Origin: an uncultured Bacteroidales bacterium
GTDB taxonomy: Bacteria; Bacteroidota; Bacteroidia; Bacteroidales; P3
Length of the DNA stretch: 64,000 nucleotides
Direction of reading: 5' to 3'
NCBI GenBank assembly: GCA_947165255.1
Contig: CAMUZR010000009.1
Location: 1 to 64,000 of the forward strand
Part shown: piece by piece, positions 17,412 through 26,679 of the stretch
Position numbering within the stretch: the first letter of the stretch is position 1
Layout: each line of letters begins with the position of its first letter
Position numbers and translations under genes: made by a program
The notes under the pieces: model-generated
The model's database searches: none
Seen by the model: the letters and a program-made list of their open reading frames with translations, nothing else
What the model was told of the DNA's origin: nothing

Positions 17412-18341
17412 ATGATAGAGACCATCCAGTACCAGTCCATTAAATGGCTACAAATCACAAACCCCAGCGAAGACGACTATCGCTACCTACTTGAAGACTA
17501 TCAGTTCCACCCTCTGGATATTGAGGACTGCCGTGGCTCCAACCAACGACCAAAACTGGACGAATACGACGACTATTATTTCCTCATTCTGCACTTTCCT
17601 TATTTCGACAAAGGCAATAAATTCATCCGCATCCGCGAGGTGAAAATATTCTGGGGAAAAGACTATATCATCACCATCGGCAAGTCGCATTGGGTGGTCA
17701 AAAAGCTCTTCGAGGAGATGCAGGAAGACCTGCACGACGAGGACGAGGACGCACAGGCCAAATTCGCTTCCAGTGATATTCTCCTCTACACCATCCTCGA
17801 CCGCCTGATGCTCGAGACCTACACCCTCATCATGCGCATCGGTGCCGAAGTGGACCTTATCAACTACGACATCTTCAACAAAAAGGCCCGCAGCATCATT
17901 GAGCTCATATCTGTCACCCGGCGCAACATCATCATGCTCAACACCTCCTTCAAACCCCAGCTGCGTGTGCTGCACATGTTCGAAGGCGGTGCCATCAAAG
18001 GATTTGTCGACCCCGAAGTACTCGATATGGAAGACTACTGGGGCAACATACTCGACCAGTACCAGAAAATGTTTGACTCCATCGAAGACTACGGCGAGTT
18101 GGTCGAAGGACTCTCCAGCACTTTCGACTCACTACAGACCAATCGCACCAACGACATCATGCGATTACTCACCATTTTCAATGCCGTCCTCCTTCCGCTC
18201 ACCGTCGTTACGGGCATCTTCGGAATGAACCTCGACTTCCCCTTCATCACCAACGTCCGCGCCTTTTGGATAGTCATAAGCGCCATGGTTCTCATAACCC
18301 TCGCTCTCGTCTTCTTCTTCAACCACCAGACTCGCAGGTAA
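17412..18341 (+). CDS. CorA-family magnesium/divalent cation transporter
   Basis: A pentameric inner-membrane channel family for Mg2+ (or Co2+, Ni2+). The 309-aa protein has a large cytoplasmic alpha/beta N-terminal domain with a long helix, then two C-terminal membrane helices. The first ends in the signature GMN (VTGIFGMNLDFPF, near residue 271) and the second follows directly (FWIVISAMVLITLALVFFF). The C-terminus HQTRR is basic, as usual for the family. It is a single gene with its own promoter. Metal specificity cannot be inferred. Confidence 0.92.
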   Translation: MIETIQYQSIKWLQITNPSEDDYRYLLEDYQFHPLDIEDCRGSNQRPKLDEYDDYYFLILHFPYFDKGNKFIRIREVKIFWGKDYIITIGKSHWVVKKLFEEMQEDLHDEDEDAQAKFASSDILLYTILDRLMLETYTLIMRIGAEVDLINYDIFNKKARSIIELISVTRRNIIMLNTSFKPQLRVLHMFEGGAIKGFVDPEVLDMEDYWGNILDQYQKMFDSIEDYGELVEGLSSTFDSLQTNRTNDIMRLLTIFNAVLLPLTVVTGIFGMNLDFPFITNVRAFWIVISAMVLITLALVFFFNHQTRR

Positions 18342-18762
18342 CTACTCTGTACTTATTTTGTAAACTTGGGCACAATATAATAGGTAGCATCCACGCATTA
18401 TCTAATTATACCACTTCAGTATTTTCTTAATCTTGACAGACTCCGTTTTACCGAATTGAAAAAAAGCAAAAAGGTCTAATTTTCAATAAAAAACAATGGT
18501 TTAGACCGCAACATCAGTTGGTACTATTTCTAATGTAAAGTCTATAATAACTCATACTTTTTCCAATAAAGTTCAACATTGTGCCCAAAAATGCAGCACT
18601 GCGTTTATTTAGATGAACACATAATGTGCAATCTGTGCATACCCAATGCTTTTGTTGAAAACTTTTTGTCAGTAATTTCATTATTTTTCTTATTTTTGTA
18701 CATTAATTAAATTTAATCGTAGGTTATAATTTTTTGATTATTAATAATAAATAAAATATAAT
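18342..18762. other. Intergenic region between the CorA-like gene and DUF3127
   Basis: 421 bp without a gene. It holds the inverted-repeat segment at 18366-18588 and, near the end, a probable promoter for DUF3127: TTTG (18665-18668), 22 nt, TATTTTTG (18691-18698). The last 60 bp are almost pure A/T. Confidence 0.6.
18366..18588. repeat. AT-rich 223-bp segment bounded by 11-bp inverted repeats
   Basis: TTGGGCACAAT (18366-18376) and its exact reverse complement ATTGTGCCCAA (18578-18588) bound an AT-rich segment without ORFs. Inside, GGTCTAA (18473-18479) and TTAGACC (18501-18507) form a second hairpin. It resembles a MITE or a folded RNA. No clear target-site duplication is visible. Confidence 0.45.
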
Positions 18763-19215
18763 ATGGAAATATCAGGTAAGTTAATTAAAATTTTACCCGA
18801 AACACGAGGCGAAAGTGCCCGTGGACCATGGGTGAGAGGCACTTTTGTTATCGAGACCGACGGCGACTATCCTCGCAACGTTGCCTTCACCACTTTCGGC
18901 GAAGATCGTCTGGCCATGGTCAACAGCATTCCGCTGAACAGCCCTGTGATAGTCTCGTTCAACCCCGAATCACGCGAGTATCAAGACCGCTGGTATACAG
19001 ACCTGCGTTGCACCCGCATCCAAAGCTATGTGCCAGGGCAGATGCCTTCACAAAACATTGGCTATGCCTGGCCGGCAGCTGCTGCTCCTGCTCCTTCCCC
19101 CATGGCACCCCCTGTGGCTCCTGCTGCTGCTCCAGTGCAGCCCCAGCAAACCGCCCCTGCCAGCACCCAGCCCTTTGCGTCTCCCCTGAAACCCGAAGAA
19201 GACCTACCTTTCTAA
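18763..19215 (+). CDS. DUF3127 domain-containing protein
   Basis: A 150-aa cytoplasmic protein typical of Bacteroidota. The first 95 residues form the DUF3127 fold, which resembles single-stranded DNA-binding OB-fold proteins (ISGKLIKILPETRGES, NVAFTTFGEDR, VIVSFNPESREYQDRWYTDL). The last 50 residues are rich in P, A and Q and end in PEEDLPF, which resembles the acidic DDxPF tail of SSB that recruits partners. A nucleic-acid role is therefore plausible but not shown. Confidence 0.85.
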   Translation: MEISGKLIKILPETRGESARGPWVRGTFVIETDGDYPRNVAFTTFGEDRLAMVNSIPLNSPVIVSFNPESREYQDRWYTDLRCTRIQSYVPGQMPSQNIGYAWPAAAAPAPSPMAPPVAPAAAPVQPQQTAPASTQPFASPLKPEEDLPF

Positions 19216-19249
19216 CGGTTTTACCTCAAAGAAGCAAAGCATAATCACT

Positions 19250-19786
19250 ATGGACAAAAAAGAACTACGCAAACAAATAAGGGCGGCAAAAAAAGCCGTC
19301 CCTTTTTATGAAAAGTGCAGCCGCTCAGCCCCCATTATGCGGCAGGTGGAAGAACTGCCCCAATTTCAAGAATCTCAGACCATTCTGCTCTATTGGTCAA
19401 TGGAAGACGAAGTGCAGACCCACGACTTTGTCAACCGCTGGTACAAAGAGAAAACCCTTTTGCTGCCCTGTGTGGACGGCAACGACCTACGCCTACGCCA
19501 GTACACCGGACCTGAGTGCCTGAAAGAAGGAGAGCAGTTCGGCATTGGCGAACCCACTGGTCCCGAATACACCACATTGGACAATGTACAAATGATAATC
19601 GTACCGGGCGTGGCCTTCGACCGCTCAGGCAACCGAATGGGCCGTGGGCGTGGATTCTACGACCGCCTGCTGAAGAGTACCCCTCGGGCCTACAAGGTAG
19701 GCGTAGCCTTCAACTTTCAAATGGTCGACCATGTTCCTATCGAGGACTTCGACGTGCCCATGAATGCGGTCATCGCTGAGCCCTAA
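19250..19786 (+). CDS. 5-formyltetrahydrofolate cyclo-ligase
   Basis: Converts 5-formyl-THF to 5,10-methenyl-THF using ATP, recycling folate one-carbon units in the cytoplasm. The 178-aa length is normal. The conserved C-terminal block GRGRGFYDRLL (from about residue 130) and the preceding PGVAFDRSGNRMG are diagnostic, and the N-terminus begins with the family-like KKELRKQIRAAKK. It follows DUF3127 by 34 bp and may be co-transcribed with it. Confidence 0.93.
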   Translation: MDKKELRKQIRAAKKAVPFYEKCSRSAPIMRQVEELPQFQESQTILLYWSMEDEVQTHDFVNRWYKEKTLLLPCVDGNDLRLRQYTGPECLKEGEQFGIGEPTGPEYTTLDNVQMIIVPGVAFDRSGNRMGRGRGFYDRLLKSTPRAYKVGVAFNFQMVDHVPIEDFDVPMNAVIAEP

Positions 19787-19829
19787 TCAAACCCAATAAT
19801 TTTGTAATACAACACCAAACCAACTTATC

Positions 19830-20354
19830 ATGTTTGAAGTCGAAAAGCCCCGCCGATTCCATTACGAGCCCCGTTTCTACGATCCGGAAAAAGAAAAATG
19901 GGAAGCCTTAAAAAAGAAATATGCCATCGAGCAGGAGCGAAAAGAAGCGCAGGAAGGCAAGATGGCCGGTTCCGAGGGCAAGATGGCCGGGGACGATGAC
20001 CTGCAATATTTCGAGCAACGTCTGAAAGACCTGGACAAAGAGGAACGAGCCAATGCGTCAAAACTCACATGGCGCGATCTTTTCCGCAAGCGTGAAATGC
20101 CTAGGTTCCACTATCAGCCCCGCTTTGTGGACGGAATTGACACGAAAGCCACGACCGAAAGCGGCAAGGAGCAACTCCCCCCAAACGACGACGAGTCGCT
20201 GGCCGATAAGTACCGTGCTGCCAGGCATCAAATCAAAATCAAACGTCGGTTCGACATCTCCGATTCCGAGTACATGAAGCCCATTTCAGGCACCAAAATC
20301 ATCCTGTATTGCTTCATCGTCTTCCTCCTGATAAGTCTCATCATTGCCTTCTAA
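19830..20354 (+). CDS. Tail-anchored hypothetical protein with duplicated RFHY-PRF motif
   Basis: 174 aa, function unknown. The N-terminus RRFHYEPRFYDPEKE is echoed near residue 90 as PRFHYQPRFVDG, so the protein has an internal duplication. Between the copies lies a charged helix and a perfect small tandem repeat, EGKMAG-SEGKMAG. The single membrane helix is at the very C-terminus (KIILYCFIVFLLISLIIAF), so it is tail-anchored with most of the protein in the cytoplasm. It is preceded by the cyclo-ligase gene (43 bp). Confidence 0.75.
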   Translation: MFEVEKPRRFHYEPRFYDPEKEKWEALKKKYAIEQERKEAQEGKMAGSEGKMAGDDDLQYFEQRLKDLDKEERANASKLTWRDLFRKREMPRFHYQPRFVDGIDTKATTESGKEQLPPNDDESLADKYRAARHQIKIKRRFDISDSEYMKPISGTKIILYCFIVFLLISLIIAF

Positions 20355-20399
20355 TGCCCCTTCTATCTGCTGCAAAGGCAATATATTAAAATAAAAACG

Positions 20400-20407
20400 T
20401 ATCTTTG
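20400..20407 (+). promoter_or_regulatory. -7 box upstream of panD
   Basis: TATCTTTG matches TAnnTTTG, only 16 nt before the panD ATG at 20423. This also argues against the ORF-track start at 20405, which would lie at or before the transcript start. Confidence 0.5.
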
Positions 20408-20422
20408 CAAAAAAATTATAAT

Positions 20423-20767
20423 ATGCTGGTTAACGTTTTAAAATCTAAAATACATAGAGTTACAGTCACCGAAGCCAATCTCGACTACATCGGCAGCATC
20501 ACAATCGACGAAGCCTTAATGGAGGCTTCCGGCATCATAGAGAACGAACAAGTAGATATTTACAATATCACCAATGGTGAGCGTTTCCACACCTACGCCA
20601 TCAAAGGCGAGCGTGGCACCGGGGTCATCGGACTGAACGGTGCCGCCGCACACAAAGCCCCCGTCGGCTCACTCATCATCATCGCCTCATACGCCCTAAT
20701 GGATTTCGAAGAGGCCAAGCAATGGCATCCCACGGTCATCTTCCCACAGAACAACCAACTTCAGTAA
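20423..20767 (+). CDS. panD: Aspartate 1-decarboxylase
   Basis: Makes beta-alanine from aspartate for pantothenate and CoA synthesis. The proenzyme self-cleaves at Gly-Ser to form the pyruvoyl group: the site is YIGSITID with G24-S25. Lys9 and Tyr22 of the family are also in place, and [14 protein letters not shown] is the conserved core. The ATG at 20423 is chosen, giving 114 aa, close to the usual length; the upstream ORF start overlaps the promoter. The gene is followed 6 bp later by the YbhN-like gene. Confidence 0.95.
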   Translation: MLVNVLKSKIHRVTVTEANLDYIGSITIDEALMEASGIIENEQVDIYNITNGERFHTYAIKGERGTGVIGLNGAAAHKAPVGSLIIIASYALMDFEEAKQWHPTVIFPQNNQLQ

Positions 20768-20773
20768 CCCCTT

Positions 20774-21823
20774 ATGGCAGAAGCCACAACCCATACTCGC
20801 ACCAAGAAAAGCCTGCTGGGCGACATAGTCAAACTGATTGTGTTCCTAGGTATCGGCTTTTTCTTTATCTATTGGTTCCTACTGAAGCTCGATTCCGAAC
20901 AGAAACAGGCCATCTGGGACTCCTTCTCTCACGCCAATTACTTCTGGGTAGCCATGGTGATGCTCTGCGTGATGGTGGCTCACTTTGCCCGTGCGCTACG
21001 GTGGCGCCTACTCTACGAGCCTATGGGCTATCGCCCGGGGCTGAACAACACCTTTGGAGCCGTGGTGGTTACCTACATGGCCAACCTCGCCTTCCCCCGC
21101 CTAGGCGAAGTGCTCCGCTGCGCCCTGCTACGCACTTCTGACAACATTCCTGTGCAGAAGTCCCTTGGCACCGTGGTCACCGAGCGTTGTTTCGACATCC
21201 TTGCCTTCGGCGTGGTGGTTCTCATCGGACTCCTATTCATGTACGGGCAAGCCCGCGAGTGGCTGGTAGAAGCACTGCAGCAGAAAAGCGAAGGTCTGCC
21301 CGGCCTGGCCACTGTTGCCATTGTGCTAGTGGCGGCCATCGTACTTTTTGTGGTACTTTACCGCCTTCTCCGCAAACCACTCCTCAGGTTCAAACTATTC
21401 CGTAAGGTAGACGACATCATCATGGGTGGCCTTGACGGACTCCGTAGCATTTTCCACCTCTCTCCTCATGCAGTGGTACTGTTCATTCTCTACAGCATCG
21501 TCATCTATCTTTTCTACATAGCCGGAGGCGTAGTCATCCTTCGAGCCTTCCCCGAAACCGTCGGACTAGGCTTCGGCGCCGCCTTCGTGCTGTACCTTTT
21601 CGGCTCCGTCGGCATGACCATCTCTCAGGGCGGTCTCGGTGCCTATCCTGCATTAGTGATGGAAGCCTTAGCCCTCTACGGCATCAGTCAGACAGTCGGC
21701 TTGGCGGCAGGATGGCTCCTTTGGGCCTCCCAGCAGGCTATAGTCATCGTCGTAGGCCTTGCCTATCTTGTCTACTTCTCCCTCGTCAAGAAGAAAGTCA
21801 AAGCGCAGGAGCCCATTCAATAA
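20774..21823 (+). CDS. YbhN/lysylphosphatidylglycerol synthase transmembrane-type flippase-like protein
   Basis: A 349-aa inner-membrane protein of the UPF0104 / LPG synthase TM superfamily, with about eight membrane helices. Family signatures include FWVAMVMLCVMVAHFARALRW, the NLAFPRLGEVLRCALL block, and GLGAYPALVMEAL near the C-terminus. The family includes the membrane part of MprF and proteins proposed to flip or transport lipids. It lacks the MprF synthase domain, so its substrate is unknown. It lies directly after panD (6 bp). Confidence 0.88.
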   Translation: MAEATTHTRTKKSLLGDIVKLIVFLGIGFFFIYWFLLKLDSEQKQAIWDSFSHANYFWVAMVMLCVMVAHFARALRWRLLYEPMGYRPGLNNTFGAVVVTYMANLAFPRLGEVLRCALLRTSDNIPVQKSLGTVVTERCFDILAFGVVVLIGLLFMYGQAREWLVEALQQKSEGLPGLATVAIVLVAAIVLFVVLYRLLRKPLLRFKLFRKVDDIIMGGLDGLRSIFHLSPHAVVLFILYSIVIYLFYIAGGVVILRAFPETVGLGFGAAFVLYLFGSVGMTISQGGLGAYPALVMEALALYGISQTVGLAAGWLLWASQQAIVIVVGLAYLVYFSLVKKKVKAQEPIQ

Positions 21824-21870
21824 TCAAACAGTTGAGTCAAATAAAAAATAAATAAAAGGAAACACCTATT

Positions 21871-22803
21871 ATGGAACACACACGTTGTCTTATCATTGGA
21901 TCTGGTCCTGCCGGCTACACAGCAGGTATCTATACTGGTCGCGCCGACCTTAAACCCGTACTTTACGAAGGCATGCAACCCGGTGGTCAGCTCACCATCA
22001 CCACCGAGATTGAAAACTTTCCCGGCTATCCCGAAGGAATCTCTGGCACAGAAATGATGGCCCAACTCAAACAGCAGGCCCAGCGTTTCGGCACTGATGT
22101 ACGTACCGGCTATATCGTCAAGGCCGACTTCTCACAACGTCCATTCCACCTTGTCGACGACCACGACAACGAAATTGAAGCCGAAGCCGTCATCATTGCC
22201 ACCGGTGCCTCTGCCCGCTGGCTGGGACTCGACAGCGAGAAGAAACTCTACGGTCAGGGAGTCAGCGCCTGTGCCACATGCGACGGCTATTTCTACAAAG
22301 GTCTCGAGGTGGCCGTAGTCGGTGGCGGCGACACCGCCTGCGAAGAAGCCAACTACCTTTCCACCCTCTGCAGCAAAGTCTACCTCATCCACCGCCGCAA
22401 CGAGCTGCGCGCCTCCAAGTCCATGCAGCACCGTGTCCTCACCAATCCCAAAATCGAAGTCATCTGGGACTCCACCACCAAGGAAATCTGCGGCAACGAC
22501 CTCGACGGTGTCACCGGCGCCGACCTTCAGAACCTCAAAACCGGCGAAATCCGTCATATCGACATCGCCGGCTTCTTTGTAGCCATCGGACACAAGCCCA
22601 ATACCGACTTCATCAAAGGGCAGATCGACCTCGACGAGCAAGGCTATATTAAAGTGTCCAATCCCAGCAGTGCCACCAATATCCCCGGCGTGTTCGCCGC
22701 AGGCGACGTCTGCGACCCCCATTACCGCCAAGCCATCGTGGCCGCTGGCAAAGGCTGTGTCGCCGCCATGGACGTAGAGCGATTCCTTCAAGAGAACAAA
22801 TAA
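21871..22803 (+). CDS. trxB: Thioredoxin-disulfide reductase
   Basis: NADPH- and FAD-dependent flavoprotein that reduces thioredoxin. The N-terminal FAD motif GSGPAGYTAGIY, the redox-active CATC (about residues 135-138, SACATCDGYFYKG), the NADPH motif GGGDTACEEA and the C-terminal FAD motif GVFAAGDVCD are all present in the right order. Length 310 aa is standard. The porin gene starts 7 bp after its stop, so the two are probably co-transcribed. Confidence 0.97.
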   Translation: MEHTRCLIIGSGPAGYTAGIYTGRADLKPVLYEGMQPGGQLTITTEIENFPGYPEGISGTEMMAQLKQQAQRFGTDVRTGYIVKADFSQRPFHLVDDHDNEIEAEAVIIATGASARWLGLDSEKKLYGQGVSACATCDGYFYKGLEVAVVGGGDTACEEANYLSTLCSKVYLIHRRNELRASKSMQHRVLTNPKIEVIWDSTTKEICGNDLDGVTGADLQNLKTGEIRHIDIAGFFVAIGHKPNTDFIKGQIDLDEQGYIKVSNPSSATNIPGVFAAGDVCDPHYRQAIVAAGKGCVAAMDVERFLQENK

Positions 22804-22810
22804 CACCCTC

Positions 22811-24994
22811 TTGTATTCCAAACGGTTCATACTGCTACTATCACTGCTGATGCTCACCACCCTCTCATGGGGACAGGTGAACATCAGCAATTTGCCCAAT
22901 ATTTCCAACACCCTCAACGGGCTGCCCGCCCGCAACAACGCTCTTTCCAACAACGCTGTTCCCGACTCCAACAAATCTTCCTCCGACTCCTCCTCTGCCC
23001 AGTCATCAATGATGGGCATCGAATACCATGTCGACATCCCCGACAGCGTCCTGCAGGCCTCCGTCTTCATGTTCCACCGGCGTTCGGGACAGGTGAAAAT
23101 CATGGCCATCGAGCACCCCACCCTCAACCTCACCGGCAGTCAGTTTCACGACTGCCTCGACGCATTCAACGGCGACTACTTTCTAACCGTCTCAGAGCTC
23201 GGCCATCCTCATTACTCAATCTTCCCCTCCTTCAGCGCCACCCCCGGGCTCAAGTACAAACAAAGCCTTTTTCCTGGCTACTACAAAACACCCGACAACA
23301 TCACCTTCTATCAGGTAAAAACACCCTTTGCCGTCCTCTCCTACAACAGCTCACTCAACCAGTCCTATCAACTACACGTCACCCACACCCAGAACATCAA
23401 CAACCACTGGAACTACGCCCTCGACTACCACCTGCTCAATCCCCAGGGAGCCTTCTCCAACAGTTCTGCCACTGACCATGTTTTCGACTTCAACACCAAC
23501 TATTATTCTGCCGATGCCCGCTACCAACTCTCTGCCGGTGCCATCTGGCAGCGCATGGCAGTAGGCGAAAACGGAGGCCTCTCCTACCCTTCCGCCTATT
23601 ACAACAAAACCTTCCGCAACACTACAGGCATCCCCGTCATCAGCACCAACGGCCTAAGTTGGTCCAACGACGTCACCCTTTTTGCCCGCCAATCATTCAA
23701 CACCGTGCGGCAGTTTGAGTGGTATCGTCCCATCAAAGAGCAGTTTGTCGACACCGTCACCGATTCCTCTATCGTCCAAGTGCCCTATTTCGACTCCGTC
23801 ACACTCGACTCCCTTCAGCGCGACTCTACCGTCTACACCCTACGCTACGAACTGGTAGACACCATCGTCGGCTACGACACCCTCTACCCTCACGACCCCC
23901 ATATATACAACACAGGAGTCTTCGCCCTTGAACTCCAATGGGACCGCCAAAAATACCGCTATGCCGTCCAAGACTCTTCCCTTTACAATAGGCTCTCCGC
24001 CTCGCTTTTCTGGACCAACGACGCCTACATGGACCACCGCTGGCGCAACGCCCTCAAACTCTATGGCGGCATCCGTCCCCAACTATCGTGGCTACGGCTC
24101 AATCCCGCACTCTACAGCGACACCCTCCTCCGGCGCGTGGCTTTTTACCCCTTTGCCCGAGTAGAAATAAGTCCTTGGCCGGCCGCCGAACTAAGTGTCT
24201 ACGGTGAGGCTGCCCCCAACCTCTCCGAGTACAACCTCGACGCCCACCTCCTTTTCCCCTTCCGCGACACTGTAGGCCACTCCAAGCACAGTCTCAGCCT
24301 CCGTGCCGTGGTCAAAGCCTATCGACCCGAACTCATCTACTCTGCCCAATGCCTCTATTCCGCCCACCCCGTCAGCGACGCATTCAAATCCGTCAGTGTA
24401 CGCAAAATCGAGGCCGACTACCACCATGAGGGTCTCTTCGACATACACCTCTCCGCCAACCACATCAGCCACAACATCTGGTTCGAAGAGGTCGACATTA
24501 ACGGTGGCGCATCCACCTACCAAGCCTCTCAGGCCTCCGGCAGTGCCCTACTCCTCCAAGGCCGTGTCAACCTATATCTAAAACTCTTCAGCTGGCTCCA
24601 CTACGATATGCAGCAACATGTCCAGTTCAGCAGCGACCAAGACCAAATCCGCGTCCCTCTCTTCGCCAGCAAAAACTCCCTCTACTCCGACTTCAAACTC
24701 TTCCACGATGCCCTTCGGGTACAGATAGGCTTCGACCTTCGCTACCATACCCGCTTCTATGCCGATGCCTACAACCCCAACTTGGGCATATTCTATCGTC
24801 AGGACGAAGAGCAAGTGGGCAACTACCTTTGGGTCGATGCCTTCCTCAACCTGCAAATCAAGCGCGCCACCATCTATGTCAAGGCCGGCCACCTCAACAC
24901 TTTCATCGAGCAAAACGCCTACTGCATCATTCCCAACTATCCCGCGCAGCAATTCGGCCTCTTCTACGGCCTCACGTGGAAATTTTTCGACTAA
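22811..24994 (+). CDS. Putative outer-membrane porin of Bacteroidota type
   Basis: A 727-aa protein with signal peptide (MYSKRFILLLSLLMLTTLSWGQ) read from a TTG start; no in-frame ATG lies before the signal. The mature protein is rich in alternating aromatic strands (FYQVKTPFAVLSYNSSLNQSYQLHVTHTQNINNHWNY) and ends in FYGLTWKFFD. These features match the large family annotated as putative porin in Bacteroidales. The first 50 mature residues are Ser/Asn-rich and likely disordered. It follows trxB by 7 bp and precedes glyS. Confidence 0.85.
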   Translation: MYSKRFILLLSLLMLTTLSWGQVNISNLPNISNTLNGLPARNNALSNNAVPDSNKSSSDSSSAQSSMMGIEYHVDIPDSVLQASVFMFHRRSGQVKIMAIEHPTLNLTGSQFHDCLDAFNGDYFLTVSELGHPHYSIFPSFSATPGLKYKQSLFPGYYKTPDNITFYQVKTPFAVLSYNSSLNQSYQLHVTHTQNINNHWNYALDYHLLNPQGAFSNSSATDHVFDFNTNYYSADARYQLSAGAIWQRMAVGENGGLSYPSAYYNKTFRNTTGIPVISTNGLSWSNDVTLFARQSFNTVRQFEWYRPIKEQFVDTVTDSSIVQVPYFDSVTLDSLQRDSTVYTLRYELVDTIVGYDTLYPHDPHIYNTGVFALELQWDRQKYRYAVQDSSLYNRLSASLFWTNDAYMDHRWRNALKLYGGIRPQLSWLRLNPALYSDTLLRRVAFYPFARVEISPWPAAELSVYGEAAPNLSEYNLDAHLLFPFRDTVGHSKHSLSLRAVVKAYRPELIYSAQCLYSAHPVSDAFKSVSVRKIEADYHHEGLFDIHLSANHISHNIWFEEVDINGGASTYQASQASGSALLLQGRVNLYLKLFSWLHYDMQQHVQFSSDQDQIRVPLFASKNSLYSDFKLFHDALRVQIGFDLRYHTRFYADAYNPNLGIFYRQDEEQVGNYLWVDAFLNLQIKRATIYVKAGHLNTFIEQNAYCIIPNYPAQQFGLFYGLTWKFFD

Positions 24995-25052
24995 CTCCCA
25001 AACCCCACAAACCCATTTCGACAACTCACACTTATCCCCAAAAGATATAACA

Positions 25053-26585
25053 ATGGCAAATCAAGAAGATTTTTTCAAGAAAGTAGTATCCCACGCCAAA
25101 GAGTATGGCTTCATCTTCCCGTCCAGTGAAATCTACGACGGGCTGGCCGCTGTCTACGACTATGGCCAACTGGGCACCGAGCTCAAAAATAACATCAAAC
25201 AGTACTGGTGGCGCGCCATGGTGCAGTACCACGAAAACATCGTAGGCATCGACTCCGCCATCTTCATGCACCCCAAGATATGGAAAGCCTCCGGTCACGT
25301 CGACGCCTTCAACGACCCCCTCATCGACAACAAGGACTCCAAGAAGCGCTACCGTGCCGACGTCCTCATCGAAGACCACATCGCCAAAATTGAGGACAAA
25401 ATAAACAAAGAGTGCGCCAAAGCCGCCAAACGCTTCGGCGACGCCTTCAACCGCGAGCAGTTCGTCACCACCAACGCCCGCGTTCTCGAACATCAGAAAC
25501 AAATCGACGAAATCCGCGAGAAATATGCCGAGTGCATGAACGCCAACGACCTCGCCGGCCTCAAGCAACTCATTCTCGACCTCGGAATCGTCGACCCCAT
25601 AAGCGGCACCCGCAACTGGACCGACGTCCGCCAGTTCAACCTCATGTTCGCCACCAAGATGGGCTCCGTCATCGACGACAGCGACACCCTCTACCTCCGT
25701 CCCGAAACCGCCCAAGGCATCTTTGTCAACTTCCTCAACGTGCAGAAATCGGGCCGTATGAAGATTCCCTTCGGCATCGCTCAGATTGGCAAAGCCTTCC
25801 GCAACGAAATCGTCGCCCGGCAGTTCATCTTCCGCATGCGCGAGTTTGAGCAGATGGAGATGCAATTCTTCGTCCGCCCCGGCACCGAGCTTGAGTGGTT
25901 CAAACACTGGAAAGAAGAGCGCCTGCGCTGGCACCTTGCCCTGGGCATACCCGCCGAGAAGTACCGCTACCACGACCACGAAAAACTGGCGCACTATGCC
26001 AACGCCGCCACCGACATCGAATTTGAGTTCCCCTTCGGCTTCAAAGAACTGGAAGGCATCCACAGCCGCACCGACTTCGACCTTAGCCGCCACAGCGAAT
26101 TCAGCGGCAAAAAACTGCAATACTTCGACAGCGAACTCAACGAGAGCTATATCCCCTACGTCATTGAAACTTCCATCGGTGTCGACCGTACCTTCCTTGC
26201 CATCTTCAGCCATGCCCTCAAAGACGAGGTCCTGCCCGACGGCTCCACCCGCACCGTCCTCAGCCTACCTGCCGTCCTGGCTCCCTACAAAGCCGCCATC
26301 CTGCCCCTTGTTAAGAAAGACGGCCTGCCCGAAAAAGCGCGCGAAATCATGGACAGCCTCAAATACGACTACATGCTGCAATACGACGAGAAAGATGCCA
26401 TCGGCCGCCGCTACCGCCGTCAGGATGCCATTGGCACCCCCTACTGCATCACCGTCGACAACGACACCCTCAACGACAACAGCGTCACCGTTCGCGACCG
26501 CGATACCATGCAGCAGGAGCGCATTCCCATCGAAAATCTTTCCCTCTTTCTCCATCAGCACATCCAGCCCATCAAAGTGGACTAA
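25053..26585 (+). CDS. glyS: Glycyl-tRNA synthetase (alpha2, eukaryal-like type)
   Basis: Charges tRNA-Gly. The ORF track starts at 24759, but that overlaps the porin gene; the ATG at 25053 (MANQEDFFKKVVSHAKEYGFIFPSSEIY) is the family start and gives 510 aa. Class II motifs are clear: LYLRPETAQGIFVNF, GKAFRNEIVARQFIFRMREFEQMEMQFF, and EPSIGVDRTF-like ETSIGVDRTFLAI, followed by an anticodon-binding domain. This is the homodimeric form, not the GlyQ/GlyS alpha2beta2 form. Confidence 0.96.
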   Translation: MANQEDFFKKVVSHAKEYGFIFPSSEIYDGLAAVYDYGQLGTELKNNIKQYWWRAMVQYHENIVGIDSAIFMHPKIWKASGHVDAFNDPLIDNKDSKKRYRADVLIEDHIAKIEDKINKECAKAAKRFGDAFNREQFVTTNARVLEHQKQIDEIREKYAECMNANDLAGLKQLILDLGIVDPISGTRNWTDVRQFNLMFATKMGSVIDDSDTLYLRPETAQGIFVNFLNVQKSGRMKIPFGIAQIGKAFRNEIVARQFIFRMREFEQMEMQFFVRPGTELEWFKHWKEERLRWHLALGIPAEKYRYHDHEKLAHYANAATDIEFEFPFGFKELEGIHSRTDFDLSRHSEFSGKKLQYFDSELNESYIPYVIETSIGVDRTFLAIFSHALKDEVLPDGSTRTVLSLPAVLAPYKAAILPLVKKDGLPEKAREIMDSLKYDYMLQYDEKDAIGRRYRRQDAIGTPYCITVDNDTLNDNSVTVRDRDTMQQERIPIENLSLFLHQHIQPIKVD

Positions 26586-26622
26586 TCGCGCTTTCCGCAC
26601 GTCGTTCACAAGTACAATATAC

Positions 26623-26665
26623 AAAAAGAGAAGGCATCCACTATGGCAGGATGCCTTCTCTTTTT
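26623..26665. terminator. Strong bidirectional terminator between glyS and the adhesin gene
   Basis: Perfect 17-bp arms AAAAAGAGAAGGCATCC (26623-26639) and GGATGCCTTCTCTTTTT (26649-26665) with a 9-nt loop and T-runs on both strands. Confidence 0.92.
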
Positions 26666-26679
26666 ATATGTAACGAAAC

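Noticed and set aside
25032-26213. 393-aa minus-strand ORF opposite glyS
   Set aside because: Antisense to conserved class II motifs; composition is low-complexity V/E/G/D, typical of a complement frame.
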